A stretch of DNA of 34,241 nt from the IMG/VR virus record IMGVR_UViG_3300032045_000001, positions 1-34,241 of that record; one strand, written 5' to 3'. Under the pieces are notes generated by a model. It ran no database searches. It was not told the origin of the DNA and saw only the letters and a program-made list of their open reading frames with translations. Of the stretch, positions 14,304 through 23,046 are shown piece after piece; the first letter of the stretch is position 1, and the number at the start of each line of letters is the position of its first letter. A program made the position numbers and the translations under genes. The DNA comes from a virus.

Positions 14304-15854
14304 ATGCCCAACAACCCTGAAGCCGATGAAATCATAATGCAACGTCAGCTGAGGGCGTACACCCAACGTGGGGGCCCTCGACCGGATGCTCCCGTGAGGT
14401 ACGGTGGAGTCAACGAACAGTTTATCATGTTCGGGGACGTCACCAATGCTCAGCGAGGCTCCTTCACTCCCGTGTGGTGGGTTGACCCATTAGCTCGAGA
14501 CAGGTACCGGCTGATCGCACAACAGGTCTCACCCCCCGAAACTCCGAAAGCAACAATCTCTTTCGCTCGACGTCGAGGAGGGATTTCCTGGATTGTCGGA
14601 GATCTCAGCTGCCCGGTGAATTTCTACGAACAAGCGTTGGGCTGCGGTGCTGCAGGAGACTTCCTCTACGGCTGGTCCGACTTCCTTACGATCTACAGCA
14701 AGGGTCTTGCCGGGTCTCGGTCGAGTAAGTCTCGATCAACCCGAGTCGATGATAACCCTCTGATGGATGATGTTGAGTTCTCGTTCTCAGCAATCTATGA
14801 CATCGGGGGACTTTCGTTCCGAGAAGTTGCAGGGACAGCGATTGAACGAAAAGTTGTTGATGTGGCCTTTGCGCCAGGTGGTGCCTGTTCGAACTGTGGA
14901 ACTCCCTCCGATGGGACGACTCGTCTATATGCCCTGATAGCTTCGTCTGGGTCTGGGTCTCCCGGGATCCCTGCAAAAGTCGTGTGGACCGTTGATGGGA
15001 TAACCTTCAACGACGTGAATATCACGGGGTTGGGGGGGACGGTGACCCCGACAGGGATTGACATCGTTGGGAACTTTGTCGTAGTCATCGATACTGTCAA
15101 CAAGGGGTACTGGTATTCAGAGATTGACCGCTGGACGGGAGCACCGACCAGCTGGGCCTTCGTCTCTGCAGGGTTTGATGCGGATTCTCCCCCGACGGAT
15201 ATCTTCGTGGCGGGCCCGAACGAAGTCTACTTCTCAGCCCACGGGGGGTACATCTACCGCTCTCGAAACATCCCGGTTGGTGTGACCCCGATCTATTCGG
15301 GGAGTGCAACGGCTGAGCCCCTGACACGGATCGCCGGACATGGCTCGACCCTGGTTGCTGTGGGGGAGGTTGGGACAATCCTACGATCCATGGATAGGGG
15401 GAGTACTTGGACGAGGATATTCTCACCGACAGGCGGGAACATCACTGCTGTCCAAGTCCTCGACCACTTCCTCTACTGGATCGGGGACGAGGCCGGGGGT
15501 GTCTGGTGGACGGCACAGGGAGGTCAATCGTGGAACTCCCTAACTCTCCCGTCGGTCCGGGCGGTGGACGACATCCTCTTCGTGACGGATGAAGTGGGAT
15601 ACCTCCTTGCTCGAGCACCGAACCTTACCACAGCTCGTCTCTGGACCACGTTCAACGGTGGAGCCGACTGGAGTGCATCAAACATCGAAGGGAATCCTCG
15701 AATCTTGAACTTCCCGGCCTTCTCTCGAGGGACCCGCCTGGCGGCCCCACGAGGAGTCCCGGAGGTGACAGCAGCGAACCATCTTGCAATCGGGGGTCTC
15801 AGTGCAGACGGGGTCGATGGTCGTCTCTATATTGGCTCTGCGAATGTGATCTAA
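14304..15854 (+). CDS. Major tail (tube) protein with beta-propeller extension
   Basis: The 516-aa protein has its own strong ribosome-binding site (AAGGAG, seven bases before the ATG), as for an abundant structural protein, and lies just before the tail chaperones. Residues 1-175 look like a tube domain. From about 175 to 470 there are repeats with the BNR/Ycf48-like propeller pattern: GTILRSMDRGSTWTRI, GGVWWTAQGGQSWNSL, and RLWTTFNGGADWSASN, each with the characteristic (G/S)xxW. The C-terminus ends with short repeats (GLSADGVDGRLYIGSA). The propeller would project from the outside of the tail tube and could bind glycans or host surfaces. It is followed by hairpin 15873-15918, which may reduce downstream expression relative to this gene. 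Confidence 0.75.
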   Translation: MPNNPEADEIIMQRQLRAYTQRGGPRPDAPVRYGGVNEQFIMFGDVTNAQRGSFTPVWWVDPLARDRYRLIAQQVSPPETPKATISFARRRGGISWIVGDLSCPVNFYEQALGCGAAGDFLYGWSDFLTIYSKGLAGSRSSKSRSTRVDDNPLMDDVEFSFSAIYDIGGLSFREVAGTAIERKVVDVAFAPGGACSNCGTPSDGTTRLYALIASSGSGSPGIPAKVVWTVDGITFNDVNITGLGGTVTPTGIDIVGNFVVVIDTVNKGYWYSEIDRWTGAPTSWAFVSAGFDADSPPTDIFVAGPNEVYFSAHGGYIYRSRNIPVGVTPIYSGSATAEPLTRIAGHGSTLVAVGEVGTILRSMDRGSTWTRIFSPTGGNITAVQVLDHFLYWIGDEAGGVWWTAQGGQSWNSLTLPSVRAVDDILFVTDEVGYLLARAPNLTTARLWTTFNGGADWSASNIEGNPRILNFPAFSRGTRLAAPRGVPEVTAANHLAIGGLSADGVDGRLYIGSANVI

Positions 15855-15872
15855 GGGTCTACTCTGAAGTGA

Positions 15873-15918
15873 AGTCTGCTAGTCTCCCCATACCTTGGAT
15901 AGGGGAGACAAGCAGACT
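15873..15918 (+). promoter_or_regulatory. Hairpin element, copy A (perfect-stem version)
   Basis: An outer stem AGTCTGCT (15873-15880) pairs with AGCAGACT (15911-15918), and an inner stem GTCTCCCC (15882-15889) pairs with GGGGAGAC (15902-15909), interrupted by one A/A mismatch. The loop (TACCTTGG core) and 3' inner arm are shared with copies B-D at 25971, 27142 and 27216. There is no T-run, so a simple intrinsic terminator is unlikely; RNA processing, factor-dependent termination or protein binding are possible. It lies between the tail tube gene and the chaperone start. Confidence 0.85.
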
Positions 15919-15936
15919 GGAGATGAGGAGGGTCTA

Positions 15937-16476
15937 ATGACATCTGGGAGGCGAGCTTCTGAGCTTGAGTCATTCACGTTCCCCGACAGTGGGATTACCG
16001 TTCACCTACGTCGAGTTGGACCTAGAACCATTGAACAAATCGTAGCTCGAGTTACTCGTCAATACCAACGAGACCACCCCCGCCCCCGTCCCCCGATGGT
16101 CTCCGTGATCGTGGGGGAGTCGGAGCAGGTTCTGGAGCCCAACGTCAATGACCCTGACTATCGAGCACGACTTCGAGAATGGGAGACGGGACTCCAGACA
16201 CAGCAAGCAATCGCAACGATGAGGTTCCTGGTCGACTACGGGATTGTTGCTGATGTCGACCAGGAGGCAGTTCGAGCTCTTCGGGAGGCACTGAGCCCAG
16301 AAGATCTCATGACAGAAGACGGGAAGCCGTATACGGATCATCAAGTCTACGTTGAGCATGTGTGTATGATAAGCCCTCGAGACATCCAGGCAGTTGTGTC
16401 GGCCATCTTGGGGATCTCACAGCCATCAAATGACCGGGTTGAAACACTGGTGGACCGATTTCAATCTAACACTTGA
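15937..16476 (+). CDS. Tail assembly chaperone, first frame (gpG-like)
   Basis: The 179-aa protein lies between the tail tube and the tape measure genes, where long-tailed phages encode the pair of chaperones that coat the tape measure during tail assembly. It begins with a small beta domain (ESFTFPDSGITVHLRRVG), continues with helices, and ends in the overlap with the second frame. The ATG at 15937 has GAGGAGGG five bases upstream. The frame itself is open upstream through the hairpin to 15895, but that part has no ribosome-binding site. Position, size and the overlapping out-of-frame partner are the grounds for the call; sequence alone would not identify it. Confidence 0.72.
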   Translation: MTSGRRASELESFTFPDSGITVHLRRVGPRTIEQIVARVTRQYQRDHPRPRPPMVSVIVGESEQVLEPNVNDPDYRARLREWETGLQTQQAIATMRFLVDYGIVADVDQEAVRALREALSPEDLMTEDGKPYTDHQVYVEHVCMISPRDIQAVVSAILGISQPSNDRVETLVDRFQSNT

Positions 16477-16672
16477 CGGACAACGTCTCCGACCGAATCG
16501 TCGGGGCCCAACACTGAGGATGTCGTTCACCCTTGAGTGGGCTCTGACAGCACAGTGGTGGGGATACAAGCTCTCGGAGTTCGAGGAGCTCCCGGTTGAA
16601 GAACAAGAGTATCTCATCGCCGTCTATCGGGCTCACCAGATGATCCAGAGTTTGTCACATGGCACTGCCTAA
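16430..16672 (+). CDS. Tail assembly chaperone, second frame (gpT-like)
   Basis: This frame is open from 16394 (TTG) to 16672 and overlaps both the first chaperone (+1 relation) and the tape measure start. The conserved-looking part is MSFTLEWALTAQWWGYKLSEFEELPVEE..., a helical, Trp-rich segment like the second domain of split tail chaperones. Possible starts are ATG 16430 and ATG 16520 (with CTGAGG just before it), or it is made only as a frameshift extension of the upstream frame at about 16459. The start given here is therefore provisional. A fused product would be about 250 aa, normal for a gpGT-like protein. Confidence 0.65.
   Translation: MTGLKHWWTDFNLTLDGQRLRPNRRGPTLRMSFTLEWALTAQWWGYKLSEFEELPVEEQEYLIAVYRAHQMIQSLSHGTA
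16456..16476 (+). promoter_or_regulatory. Candidate +1 programmed frameshift site
   Basis: The end of the first chaperone frame reads CGA TTT CAA TCT AAC ACT TGA. A shift of +1 at TTT C would let tRNA-Phe (anticodon GAA) re-pair on TTC, and leads into the second open frame that continues to 16672. The second frame is +1 (or -2) to the first, not the more common -1. UUU C is a known +1 slip context (influenza PA-X). The site could also be unused if the second gene has its own start. Confidence 0.4.
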
Positions 16673-19346
16673 AGTCGGTATAGAACTCGTCGTACATGGT
16701 CTCTCGGAGTACCTCTCAGGGCTCAGGAAAGGGACTGAGGCCGTCCAGGGGTTTGGTGATACCGTCTCGCGTCAGTCATCGAAGATTGACGGATTTCGAG
16801 AGATTACAATCGGAGCCCTTCGTCAAATTGGAGCTCTCAGTGTCGAACTTCTCGGGTCAGCAGCCTCATCGTTCATTGACCTCAGTCGAAGTGGCTTCGA
16901 GGCCGTCAAGTCCTACGAGACACTCTCGAAGTCACTCGAGGCCCTAACTGCACGAGAACTCCTCAGAGCCGGGGCCGCCAAGGACATGACAGAGGCCATG
17001 GAGATGGCGATCCCGGTTGCACAGGAGAATATCCGATGGCTCGAGCGGCTGGCAATCATATCTCCGTACGAGGCAGAAGACATCGCCGGAGCCTTTCGAC
17101 TGGGTGCTGCATTGGGGTTCACCTCTGACCAGTTGAAAGAGCTCATTTCTCGAACGGTTGACTGGGGAGCGGCCACGGGACAATCGGGGGCAGCAATTGA
17201 ACGAGTGATGCTTGCCCTCGGTCAAATGAATACCAAGGGCAAAACGACCGGAGAAGAGATGCTCCAACTGGTCGAAGCAGGTGTCTCGGCCTGGGACTAC
17301 CTTGCCCAAGCTCTCGGCACGACTACACAACAAGCACAAGAACTGGTCTCAAAGGGGCTGGTCCCAGCAGAGTTTACTATTCAAGCCATCGCTAGTGGGC
17401 TGGGGTATGATTTCCGGGGAGCTGCAGAAGCTTCGGCGGAAACCCTCCAGGGATTGACTAGTTCGATCAGAGACCTTGCCAATCGGGCCCTTCGAGAAGC
17501 CTTTACTCCAGCCCTACAGGCGATCCAGCCATACCTTGTCCAGCTTGTTGACCTCTTGGGCAGTCCTGCTTTCTTGTCGACCGTCTCCGCCATCGGGTCT
17601 TCGGTCGGGGTATTCGCGAAGCGAATACTCGAACTTGCTGAGGGGATTGCCACGGCACAGGACCCTCTTCAAGCTCTACTTGACGTCGTCTCCCTCCTCC
17701 ACCCCGTGTTGGGGTTGGTCATCAAATCTGCTGTCGAGATCATTTCATATTTCATCGAAATGGCCTCCGGGGGAGACCAGGTCCATCAATCTCTATCCAA
17801 CCTCCCCCGACCAATTCAAGCTGTAGTTGGTGTCCTGGGTCAGCTGATCTCTTGGATCGGAGACACGATCCAGGTCTTCAAGGATGCCGAAGACTCACAT
17901 CAGAGTTGGGCAGGGGTTGTCTCTCAGGCTGCATCAACGGTTCGGGACGTGTCTCGGGCAGTGTCGGACTTCCTCCAAACGGTCTTTACCTTTATCGGAG
18001 ATTTCATTCGAGACCATGGGTCGGACATCTCAGGAACGTTAGTAACTGCCTGGCAACAAATTGCCGAGATCATTACCCTGACTCTCCGAATTGTCCAAAC
18101 GGTTGTTACATCGGTGCTTGACGGAGTCACGTCATTCATTCGATCGAACCAAGGGGGGATCACGTCGATCATCCGCACCGCCTGGGATGTCATCTCTACC
18201 GTCATCCTTGAGGCACTGACGTTGATCGAAGGGGTCTTGACGGCTACCCTCCTGGTGATCCAGGGGGATTGGCGTGGGGCCTGGGATGCTATTATCTCAG
18301 CAACACGCAACCTCCCCCGACCGATCCAAGCTGTAGTTGACGTCCTGGGTCAGCTGATCTCTTGGATCTGGGACACGATCCAAGTCTTCAGGGATGCTGA
18401 AGACTCACATCAGAGTTGGGCAGAAGTTGTCTCTCAGGCTGCATCAACGGTTCGGGCTGTCGTCCAAGCGGTGTCGAACTTCCTCCAAACGGTCTTTACC
18501 TTTATCGGAGATTTCATTCGAGACCATGGGTCGGAAATCTCGGAAACGTTAGTACCTCTCTGGCAACAAATTGCCGAGATCATTACCCTGGCTCTTGAGA
18601 TTGTCCAAACGGTTGTTACATTGGTCCTTGGGGAAATCTCGTCATTCATTCGGTCGAACCAAGGGGAGATCACAACGATTATACGCGCCGCTTGGGGGGT
18701 CATCTCTAGCGTCATTCTTGCGGCCTTGACGTTGATCAAGGGGATCCTGACAGTTGTCCTTCGGGTGATCCAGGGGGATTGGTCTGGAGCCTGGGATGCT
18801 ATCGTCTCAACAACATACGAAGTTGTGTCATGGATCGAATCAGCACTCACCAGTCTTCGCCCCGTGGTTGAGTCCGCCTTCCGAGCTGCGACCAGGGCTG
18901 TCAGGCAGGTCTGGGACGGTCTCGTTCGAGAGGCCGGGTCTCTGGGTCGTCGTCTTGTCGAAGGGGTCGCCGACGGGGTACACAAGACCGGGTCATGGCT
19001 GGCCGAACAAGTTCGAGCCGCTCTCCAATGGGCCCTCGACGAAGCAAAAGCTAGGTTGGGGATCCGGTCACCGTCTCGGTACACTGCTCAAATCTTGGGA
19101 GTCCCCCTAGCAGAAGGGATTGCCCAAGGGATCTTGGAGACTCAAGCAGTAGTCTCTCGAGCACTTCAGAGAGTGATGGTCGACTCAACCCGAGACTTGA
19201 ACGTGTCAAGGTCGTCAAGTATCGAGCAGTCGTATACGTCGAACGTCTCGTATACCTACAACTATGCTCCAACCTACATGGGAGGGGCTCCACCGGTTGA
19301 TGTGTCATTTGACGTAATCCGACTTTCTCTCGCAGGAGGGTATTGA
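16659..19346 (+). CDS. Tape measure protein
   Basis: The 895-aa protein sets tail length and is threaded through the tube. It has an N-terminal domain with SPYEAEDIAGAFRLGAALG (about 145-163) and MNTKGKTTGEEMLQLVEAGV (about 190-210), typical of tape measure N-terminal modules. A long helical body follows with hydrophobic segments (about 310-375), then two tandem 170-residue repeats (about 381-720), and a C-terminal helical region with RLGIRSPSRYTAQILG, the usual closing motif (RSPS) of tape measure proteins. At about 0.15 nm per residue the tail would be roughly 130 nm, minus any removed part. Start ATG 16659 overlaps the previous gene; the stop overlaps the next start (TGATG). Confidence 0.93.
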   Translation: MALPKVGIELVVHGLSEYLSGLRKGTEAVQGFGDTVSRQSSKIDGFREITIGALRQIGALSVELLGSAASSFIDLSRSGFEAVKSYETLSKSLEALTARELLRAGAAKDMTEAMEMAIPVAQENIRWLERLAIISPYEAEDIAGAFRLGAALGFTSDQLKELISRTVDWGAATGQSGAAIERVMLALGQMNTKGKTTGEEMLQLVEAGVSAWDYLAQALGTTTQQAQELVSKGLVPAEFTIQAIASGLGYDFRGAAEASAETLQGLTSSIRDLANRALREAFTPALQAIQPYLVQLVDLLGSPAFLSTVSAIGSSVGVFAKRILELAEGIATAQDPLQALLDVVSLLHPVLGLVIKSAVEIISYFIEMASGGDQVHQSLSNLPRPIQAVVGVLGQLISWIGDTIQVFKDAEDSHQSWAGVVSQAASTVRDVSRAVSDFLQTVFTFIGDFIRDHGSDISGTLVTAWQQIAEIITLTLRIVQTVVTSVLDGVTSFIRSNQGGITSIIRTAWDVISTVILEALTLIEGVLTATLLVIQGDWRGAWDAIISATRNLPRPIQAVVDVLGQLISWIWDTIQVFRDAEDSHQSWAEVVSQAASTVRAVVQAVSNFLQTVFTFIGDFIRDHGSEISETLVPLWQQIAEIITLALEIVQTVVTLVLGEISSFIRSNQGEITTIIRAAWGVISSVILAALTLIKGILTVVLRVIQGDWSGAWDAIVSTTYEVVSWIESALTSLRPVVESAFRAATRAVRQVWDGLVREAGSLGRRLVEGVADGVHKTGSWLAEQVRAALQWALDEAKARLGIRSPSRYTAQILGVPLAEGIAQGILETQAVVSRALQRVMVDSTRDLNVSRSSSIEQSYTSNVSYTYNYAPTYMGGAPPVDVSFDVIRLSLAGGY
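17799..18818 (+). repeat. 510-bp tandem duplication inside the tape measure gene
   Basis: Units 17799-18308 and 18309-18818 align without length change (170 codons) and are highly similar, starting AACCTCCCCCGACC in both. Both encode LPRPIQAVV.VLGQLISW, then DAEDSHQSWA, then FTFIGDFIRDHGS. Several long identical stretches indicate a fairly recent duplication or continuing gene conversion. It would lengthen the tail by about 25 nm. Confidence 0.92.
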
Positions 19347-21925
19347 TGATCATTCCTCCCGTCCCTGAAAGTCCCAGACAGGGGCCATTCGTCCAACCTG
19401 GGGTGTGGTTCATCGCCGTCCCAGAACCTCGAGAAAACTTGGTAAACAATCCATCGGCGGAACTTTCTCTAAACAATCTTTCCGGGTTCGGCGGATCAAC
19501 CCTCGATCGTGTTACCGACCATTCACGGTTCGGAGCATATTCGGTCCGTGTGACTGATGGAACCACGGGACATGGGCTGATCTATGGAACGACGACTGGG
19601 CTCTCTATCGAGGCCGGTACCTGGGCAGCAAGCTGCTGGCTCTTGGGTTCCCCGGGGCATCGGTATGCTCTCGCAATCACCGATACGTCGAACACCCCCC
19701 TAACGGAGACAGTTGTCATCGGGAACGGGCGATGGCAATACCTCTCACTTGTTCGACATGAGCGAGATGAGGACTTTACTGGTCGACTCCTGGTCCGGTG
19801 TCTAACCCCCTCCTCACCACCATTCTTTGTGGATGGTCTTCAATTTGAACGCTGTGACATCCTCCCCGGACCGTCCACCTACATCGACGGAGACCAGGTC
19901 TCTCCGACAACATCTCAAGAATACTTCTGGACCGGGACTCCCCACGAGAGTACCTCCCTTCGGCTTGAAACTTGTCGAACCGGGGGAGTACTTGTCGACC
20001 TCACATCCCTCGGGTTGACGGTTTTGTCTCAGGTCGGTCTAGATGCGCCAGTCTACCAACATCACCTCTCGAACAAGTCGAGTCTCCCGGGGGCACACTT
20101 CTCGTCAACATCCCTCCAGACTCGATCGTTTTCCCTTGTGTGCCGACTCCACGGCGGGAGTACCGTTGAGCTCCAACGGTTGAAACATCGATTGATCAAT
20201 CTCCTTGTTCCGGGAGACTGGCGAGACCCTTGGTGTCGTCTTGTATTCGAACCACGGGGAGACCGGGGAGAGGTTGTCGGGGATCGGATCGAAATCTTCT
20301 GCCTATACGCCGGAGGCCTCGAGGGGAACCAGTCAAACCCGATCTCCGAAACGGTGACCCTCCAGTTCATCCAGCCGGACCCCCGATTCAAAACGGGGTC
20401 TCAAGGGCTATTCCAGTCAAGATCGACACCAACAGCCCCGAGACCCGGGTTCTTCTACATCTTCAACCTTGACCGGAAACGGTGGCCCGTCCAGGGATTT
20501 CCCCCCACACTTGGGCCAAACGGTCCTGTTAGAAAGATCCGCTGGGATGAGTTCGACCAGAGCCTCGTCCTGGGGGGAGCATTCGACAGTGTTGGGGGTA
20601 ACACCATTCGAGCACTTGTTCGTTTCTCCTTTACCGAGGGGTTCACCGCCATCGGGAGTGGGACTCACTTCCCGTCAGGGGGGTACATCAACGACCTTCT
20701 CTGTCTCCCGAATGGAGACATCATCGTGGTCGGGAATTTCTTAGATGCTGGGGGGTCAGCCAACCGTGACTACATCGCCTACTACCGTCGAAGTGACAAT
20801 TCCTGGATTGACGCAACTTCAGGGACCCCGTTCAACGGTGAGATCACTTCGGTTGCTTGGGATAGCCTTCAAGAGAGATTCTTCGTCGGGGGAGTGTTCA
20901 CCCAACCGGTCCCATACTTAGCCCAGTTCCAACTAGGGTCTCCTCCAACTCAGGTCGAGACTCCCAGTCCCAATGGGCCGGTCTACTCCGTCTATGTCGA
21001 TAAGAGGAATGAACGTCTCTACGCATCAGGTGAGGTGACCAACATCTTCACTCGAATCGGCTGGCACGACATTACTCCAGAGTCTTTCGGGTGGAACCAG
21101 ATGGGGAGTGGGTTTGACTCCCCCTCTGAATGGGCAACCGATTTCCATGAACTTCCGTCGGGGAACCTTCTAGTCCTCGGAACCTTTGCCGATGCCGGAG
21201 GAGTCCCGAACACACGGGGGGCGGCGGTATGGACCGGATATCAATGGCAAGCCATCAGCGATGCTCTTGATGAGGGAGGGCCGATACGAGTCGGTGCCGG
21301 GAGACAGTCGCAACAAGTAGACAACGGGATGATTGTTGTAGCCGGATCATCTCAATTCGGGTACGGTCGATGCCGGTCCTATCCCTCCCGTGTGGGGTGG
21401 ATCCAGGGATCCTCTTGGGTCCCGTTTGGGATTGTTGAAAACATGTCAAACACTCTAGACGTAACCACCGTCTGTGCTCGTCCAGGGGGGAGAGTCTTCA
21501 TTGGACGAGCGTACAACCTTCCCGTGTCGGTGCCCAACCGGGTCACATTCACCTACCCCGGAACGGCTCCCGCCTTCCCCGTGTTCCGTCTTACGGTCGG
21601 GAGATGGCCGCCTGAGCTGAATTATGCAGCTTGGTCTTGTCTATACTACATCCGGAACCTTCGAACCGGTGAGACATTGTACTTTGACGACTTCATCCTT
21701 CGAGATGAAACGGTCATCGTTGACTTTCGTCAGGGACTCCCTCGAGTGGTAAGCTCCCGTCGAGGGGACCAATCCGACAAGATCCTTTCTGGATCTCTCG
21801 TAACAATTGTCCCTGGAGAGAACACCATCGAAGTCCTTGCACGTGAGGTCTCGGGGTTCCCGGTGGCTTGGACGGCATGGTGGTCAATTGAACACAGTCA
21901 CTTAGGGGGAGCGGTATGGCAGTAG
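19346..21925 (+). CDS. Distal tail (Dit-like) protein with CBM and inserted beta-propeller
   Basis: The 859-aa protein follows the tape measure gene. Residues about 30-200 look like a carbohydrate-binding module (ENLVNNPSAE start, ending GDQVSPTTSQEYFWTGTPHE). Residues about 215-348 match the N-terminal part of siphovirus distal tail proteins (TFs such as LVDLTSLGL... to LQFIQPDPRF). From about 365 to 740 there is a propeller-like repeat region with GGAFDSVGG, VGNFLDAGGSANRDYIA, GTFADAGGVPNTRGAAVW. Residues about 745-859 return to Dit-type C-terminal sequence (IRNLRTGETLYFDDF, SLVTIVPGENTIEV). So the propeller is inserted within the Dit module. Start ATG 19346 has GGAGGG five bases upstream. 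It probably forms the ring at the tail tip and displays sugar-binding domains. Confidence 0.8.
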   Translation: MIIPPVPESPRQGPFVQPGVWFIAVPEPRENLVNNPSAELSLNNLSGFGGSTLDRVTDHSRFGAYSVRVTDGTTGHGLIYGTTTGLSIEAGTWAASCWLLGSPGHRYALAITDTSNTPLTETVVIGNGRWQYLSLVRHERDEDFTGRLLVRCLTPSSPPFFVDGLQFERCDILPGPSTYIDGDQVSPTTSQEYFWTGTPHESTSLRLETCRTGGVLVDLTSLGLTVLSQVGLDAPVYQHHLSNKSSLPGAHFSSTSLQTRSFSLVCRLHGGSTVELQRLKHRLINLLVPGDWRDPWCRLVFEPRGDRGEVVGDRIEIFCLYAGGLEGNQSNPISETVTLQFIQPDPRFKTGSQGLFQSRSTPTAPRPGFFYIFNLDRKRWPVQGFPPTLGPNGPVRKIRWDEFDQSLVLGGAFDSVGGNTIRALVRFSFTEGFTAIGSGTHFPSGGYINDLLCLPNGDIIVVGNFLDAGGSANRDYIAYYRRSDNSWIDATSGTPFNGEITSVAWDSLQERFFVGGVFTQPVPYLAQFQLGSPPTQVETPSPNGPVYSVYVDKRNERLYASGEVTNIFTRIGWHDITPESFGWNQMGSGFDSPSEWATDFHELPSGNLLVLGTFADAGGVPNTRGAAVWTGYQWQAISDALDEGGPIRVGAGRQSQQVDNGMIVVAGSSQFGYGRCRSYPSRVGWIQGSSWVPFGIVENMSNTLDVTTVCARPGGRVFIGRAYNLPVSVPNRVTFTYPGTAPAFPVFRLTVGRWPPELNYAAWSCLYYIRNLRTGETLYFDDFILRDETVIVDFRQGLPRVVSSRRGDQSDKILSGSLVTIVPGENTIEVLAREVSGFPVAWTAWWSIEHSHLGGAVWQ

Positions 21926-23046
21926 AGTACGAAGTGCGAATTCTCGACTGGAACGGTCGTGTCCTTCCTCGAGGAGTCATCCCACTAGCTGATATTGACG
22001 GTCCAGCTCTGTCATTGGACGTTGGTCTGGGATTGGTCGGGACGGGGATCACGGGAACCTGTGAGGTCGGGATCAACGATCTTGATCTCTTCAACCAGCT
22101 CAGGAAAGACTATCGAATAGCCGTCTACCGTTCAATCGACGGTGGGCCCGAAGTCCTTGAAGCTAATGCCGAATTCCTCATCCGATGGCGACGAATAACG
22201 TCAAATGGAGCCCGAATCCGTGGGGTCCATGTCAATGCCCTCCTTGACAGTCGATTCGTCCTCTACAGTGCTGGAACTCCGTTCACCCAGAAGTCGGGGA
22301 AGGCTTCCGATGTTATCAAGGCCTTTGTCCGAGAGAACCTCGGGGGAGGAGTCTCCCCCACAAATCGAGACGGAGATGACACCGGGGTGGACATTTCCTC
22401 CCTTCTGAGCATTGCTGGGAATTCCGGTGCAGGCTCGAATGTGTCCCTCAGCCGGACACGGAGGAGGTTGAGTAGGGTCATCAAAGAGATCTGTGATGCA
22501 TCTGCTGCAAACGGTCAACCCCTCTTCGCCGAAGTCTACTCATCTGGTGGTCGGCTCATCTTCGATGTCTTCCCGTCACAACGAGGCAGGGACCGTCGAG
22601 CAGGACGTCCACTGAGTAGGGTAATGGGAAATATCATCGATGCCGAATTGGTCATCGATGAAATCGATGAAGTCACCTTCGGAGCCGTTGGAGGAGCAGG
22701 AGAGGGACTCCTCCGATCGATCGGGACTGCTATCGACCGACAACGTCTTGAGCGATCCCCGTTTGGTCGAATTGAAGCTTTTACCGAAGATTCGATCATC
22801 GTAGATCAGGCAACCCTGAACCAACGAGCAGCTGCCCTGGTACGAGAGGGTGCCCCCAAGGTCATGTATACTGGGACCATCGTCTCCGTCCCGGGGTTCG
22901 TCCGGGGGGTAGACTTTGACTATGGAGACTACGTTCGAATCGAAGACTTTGGCCGCAGCTTCTACGCTCGACTAAATACCCTATCGGTAACGGTTCGTCG
23001 GGGGGTCGTTTCTGATGCCCTTCGAGTCAAGGTAGACCAAATATGA
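21916..23046 (+). CDS. Gp37-like tail tip/hub protein (ReqiPepy6 Gp37 family)
   Basis: The 376-aa protein fits the Siphovirus ReqiPepy6 Gp37-like family: it begins with a strand-rich domain (YEVRILDWNGRVLP, then FNQLRKDYRIAVYRS), has AEFLIRWRR, the central KASDVIKAFVRENLG helix, a helical RTRRRLSRVIKEICDAS segment with a following beta hairpin, and closes with DYGDYVRI and a strand. These proteins form the hub below the distal tail ring. ATG 21916 overlaps the previous stop and has AGGGGGAG upstream; its stop overlaps the next ATG (ATGA). Confidence 0.85.
   Translation: MAVEYEVRILDWNGRVLPRGVIPLADIDGPALSLDVGLGLVGTGITGTCEVGINDLDLFNQLRKDYRIAVYRSIDGGPEVLEANAEFLIRWRRITSNGARIRGVHVNALLDSRFVLYSAGTPFTQKSGKASDVIKAFVRENLGGGVSPTNRDGDDTGVDISSLLSIAGNSGAGSNVSLSRTRRRLSRVIKEICDASAANGQPLFAEVYSSGGRLIFDVFPSQRGRDRRAGRPLSRVMGNIIDAELVIDEIDEVTFGAVGGAGEGLLRSIGTAIDRQRLERSPFGRIEAFTEDSIIVDQATLNQRAAALVREGAPKVMYTGTIVSVPGFVRGVDFDYGDYVRIEDFGRSFYARLNTLSVTVRRGVVSDALRVKVDQI

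Noticed and set aside
15873-15918. Classical intrinsic terminator after the tail tube gene
   Set aside because: The stem is strong but no T-run follows on either strand, and downstream tail genes need to be transcribed; kept as a hairpin of unknown role.
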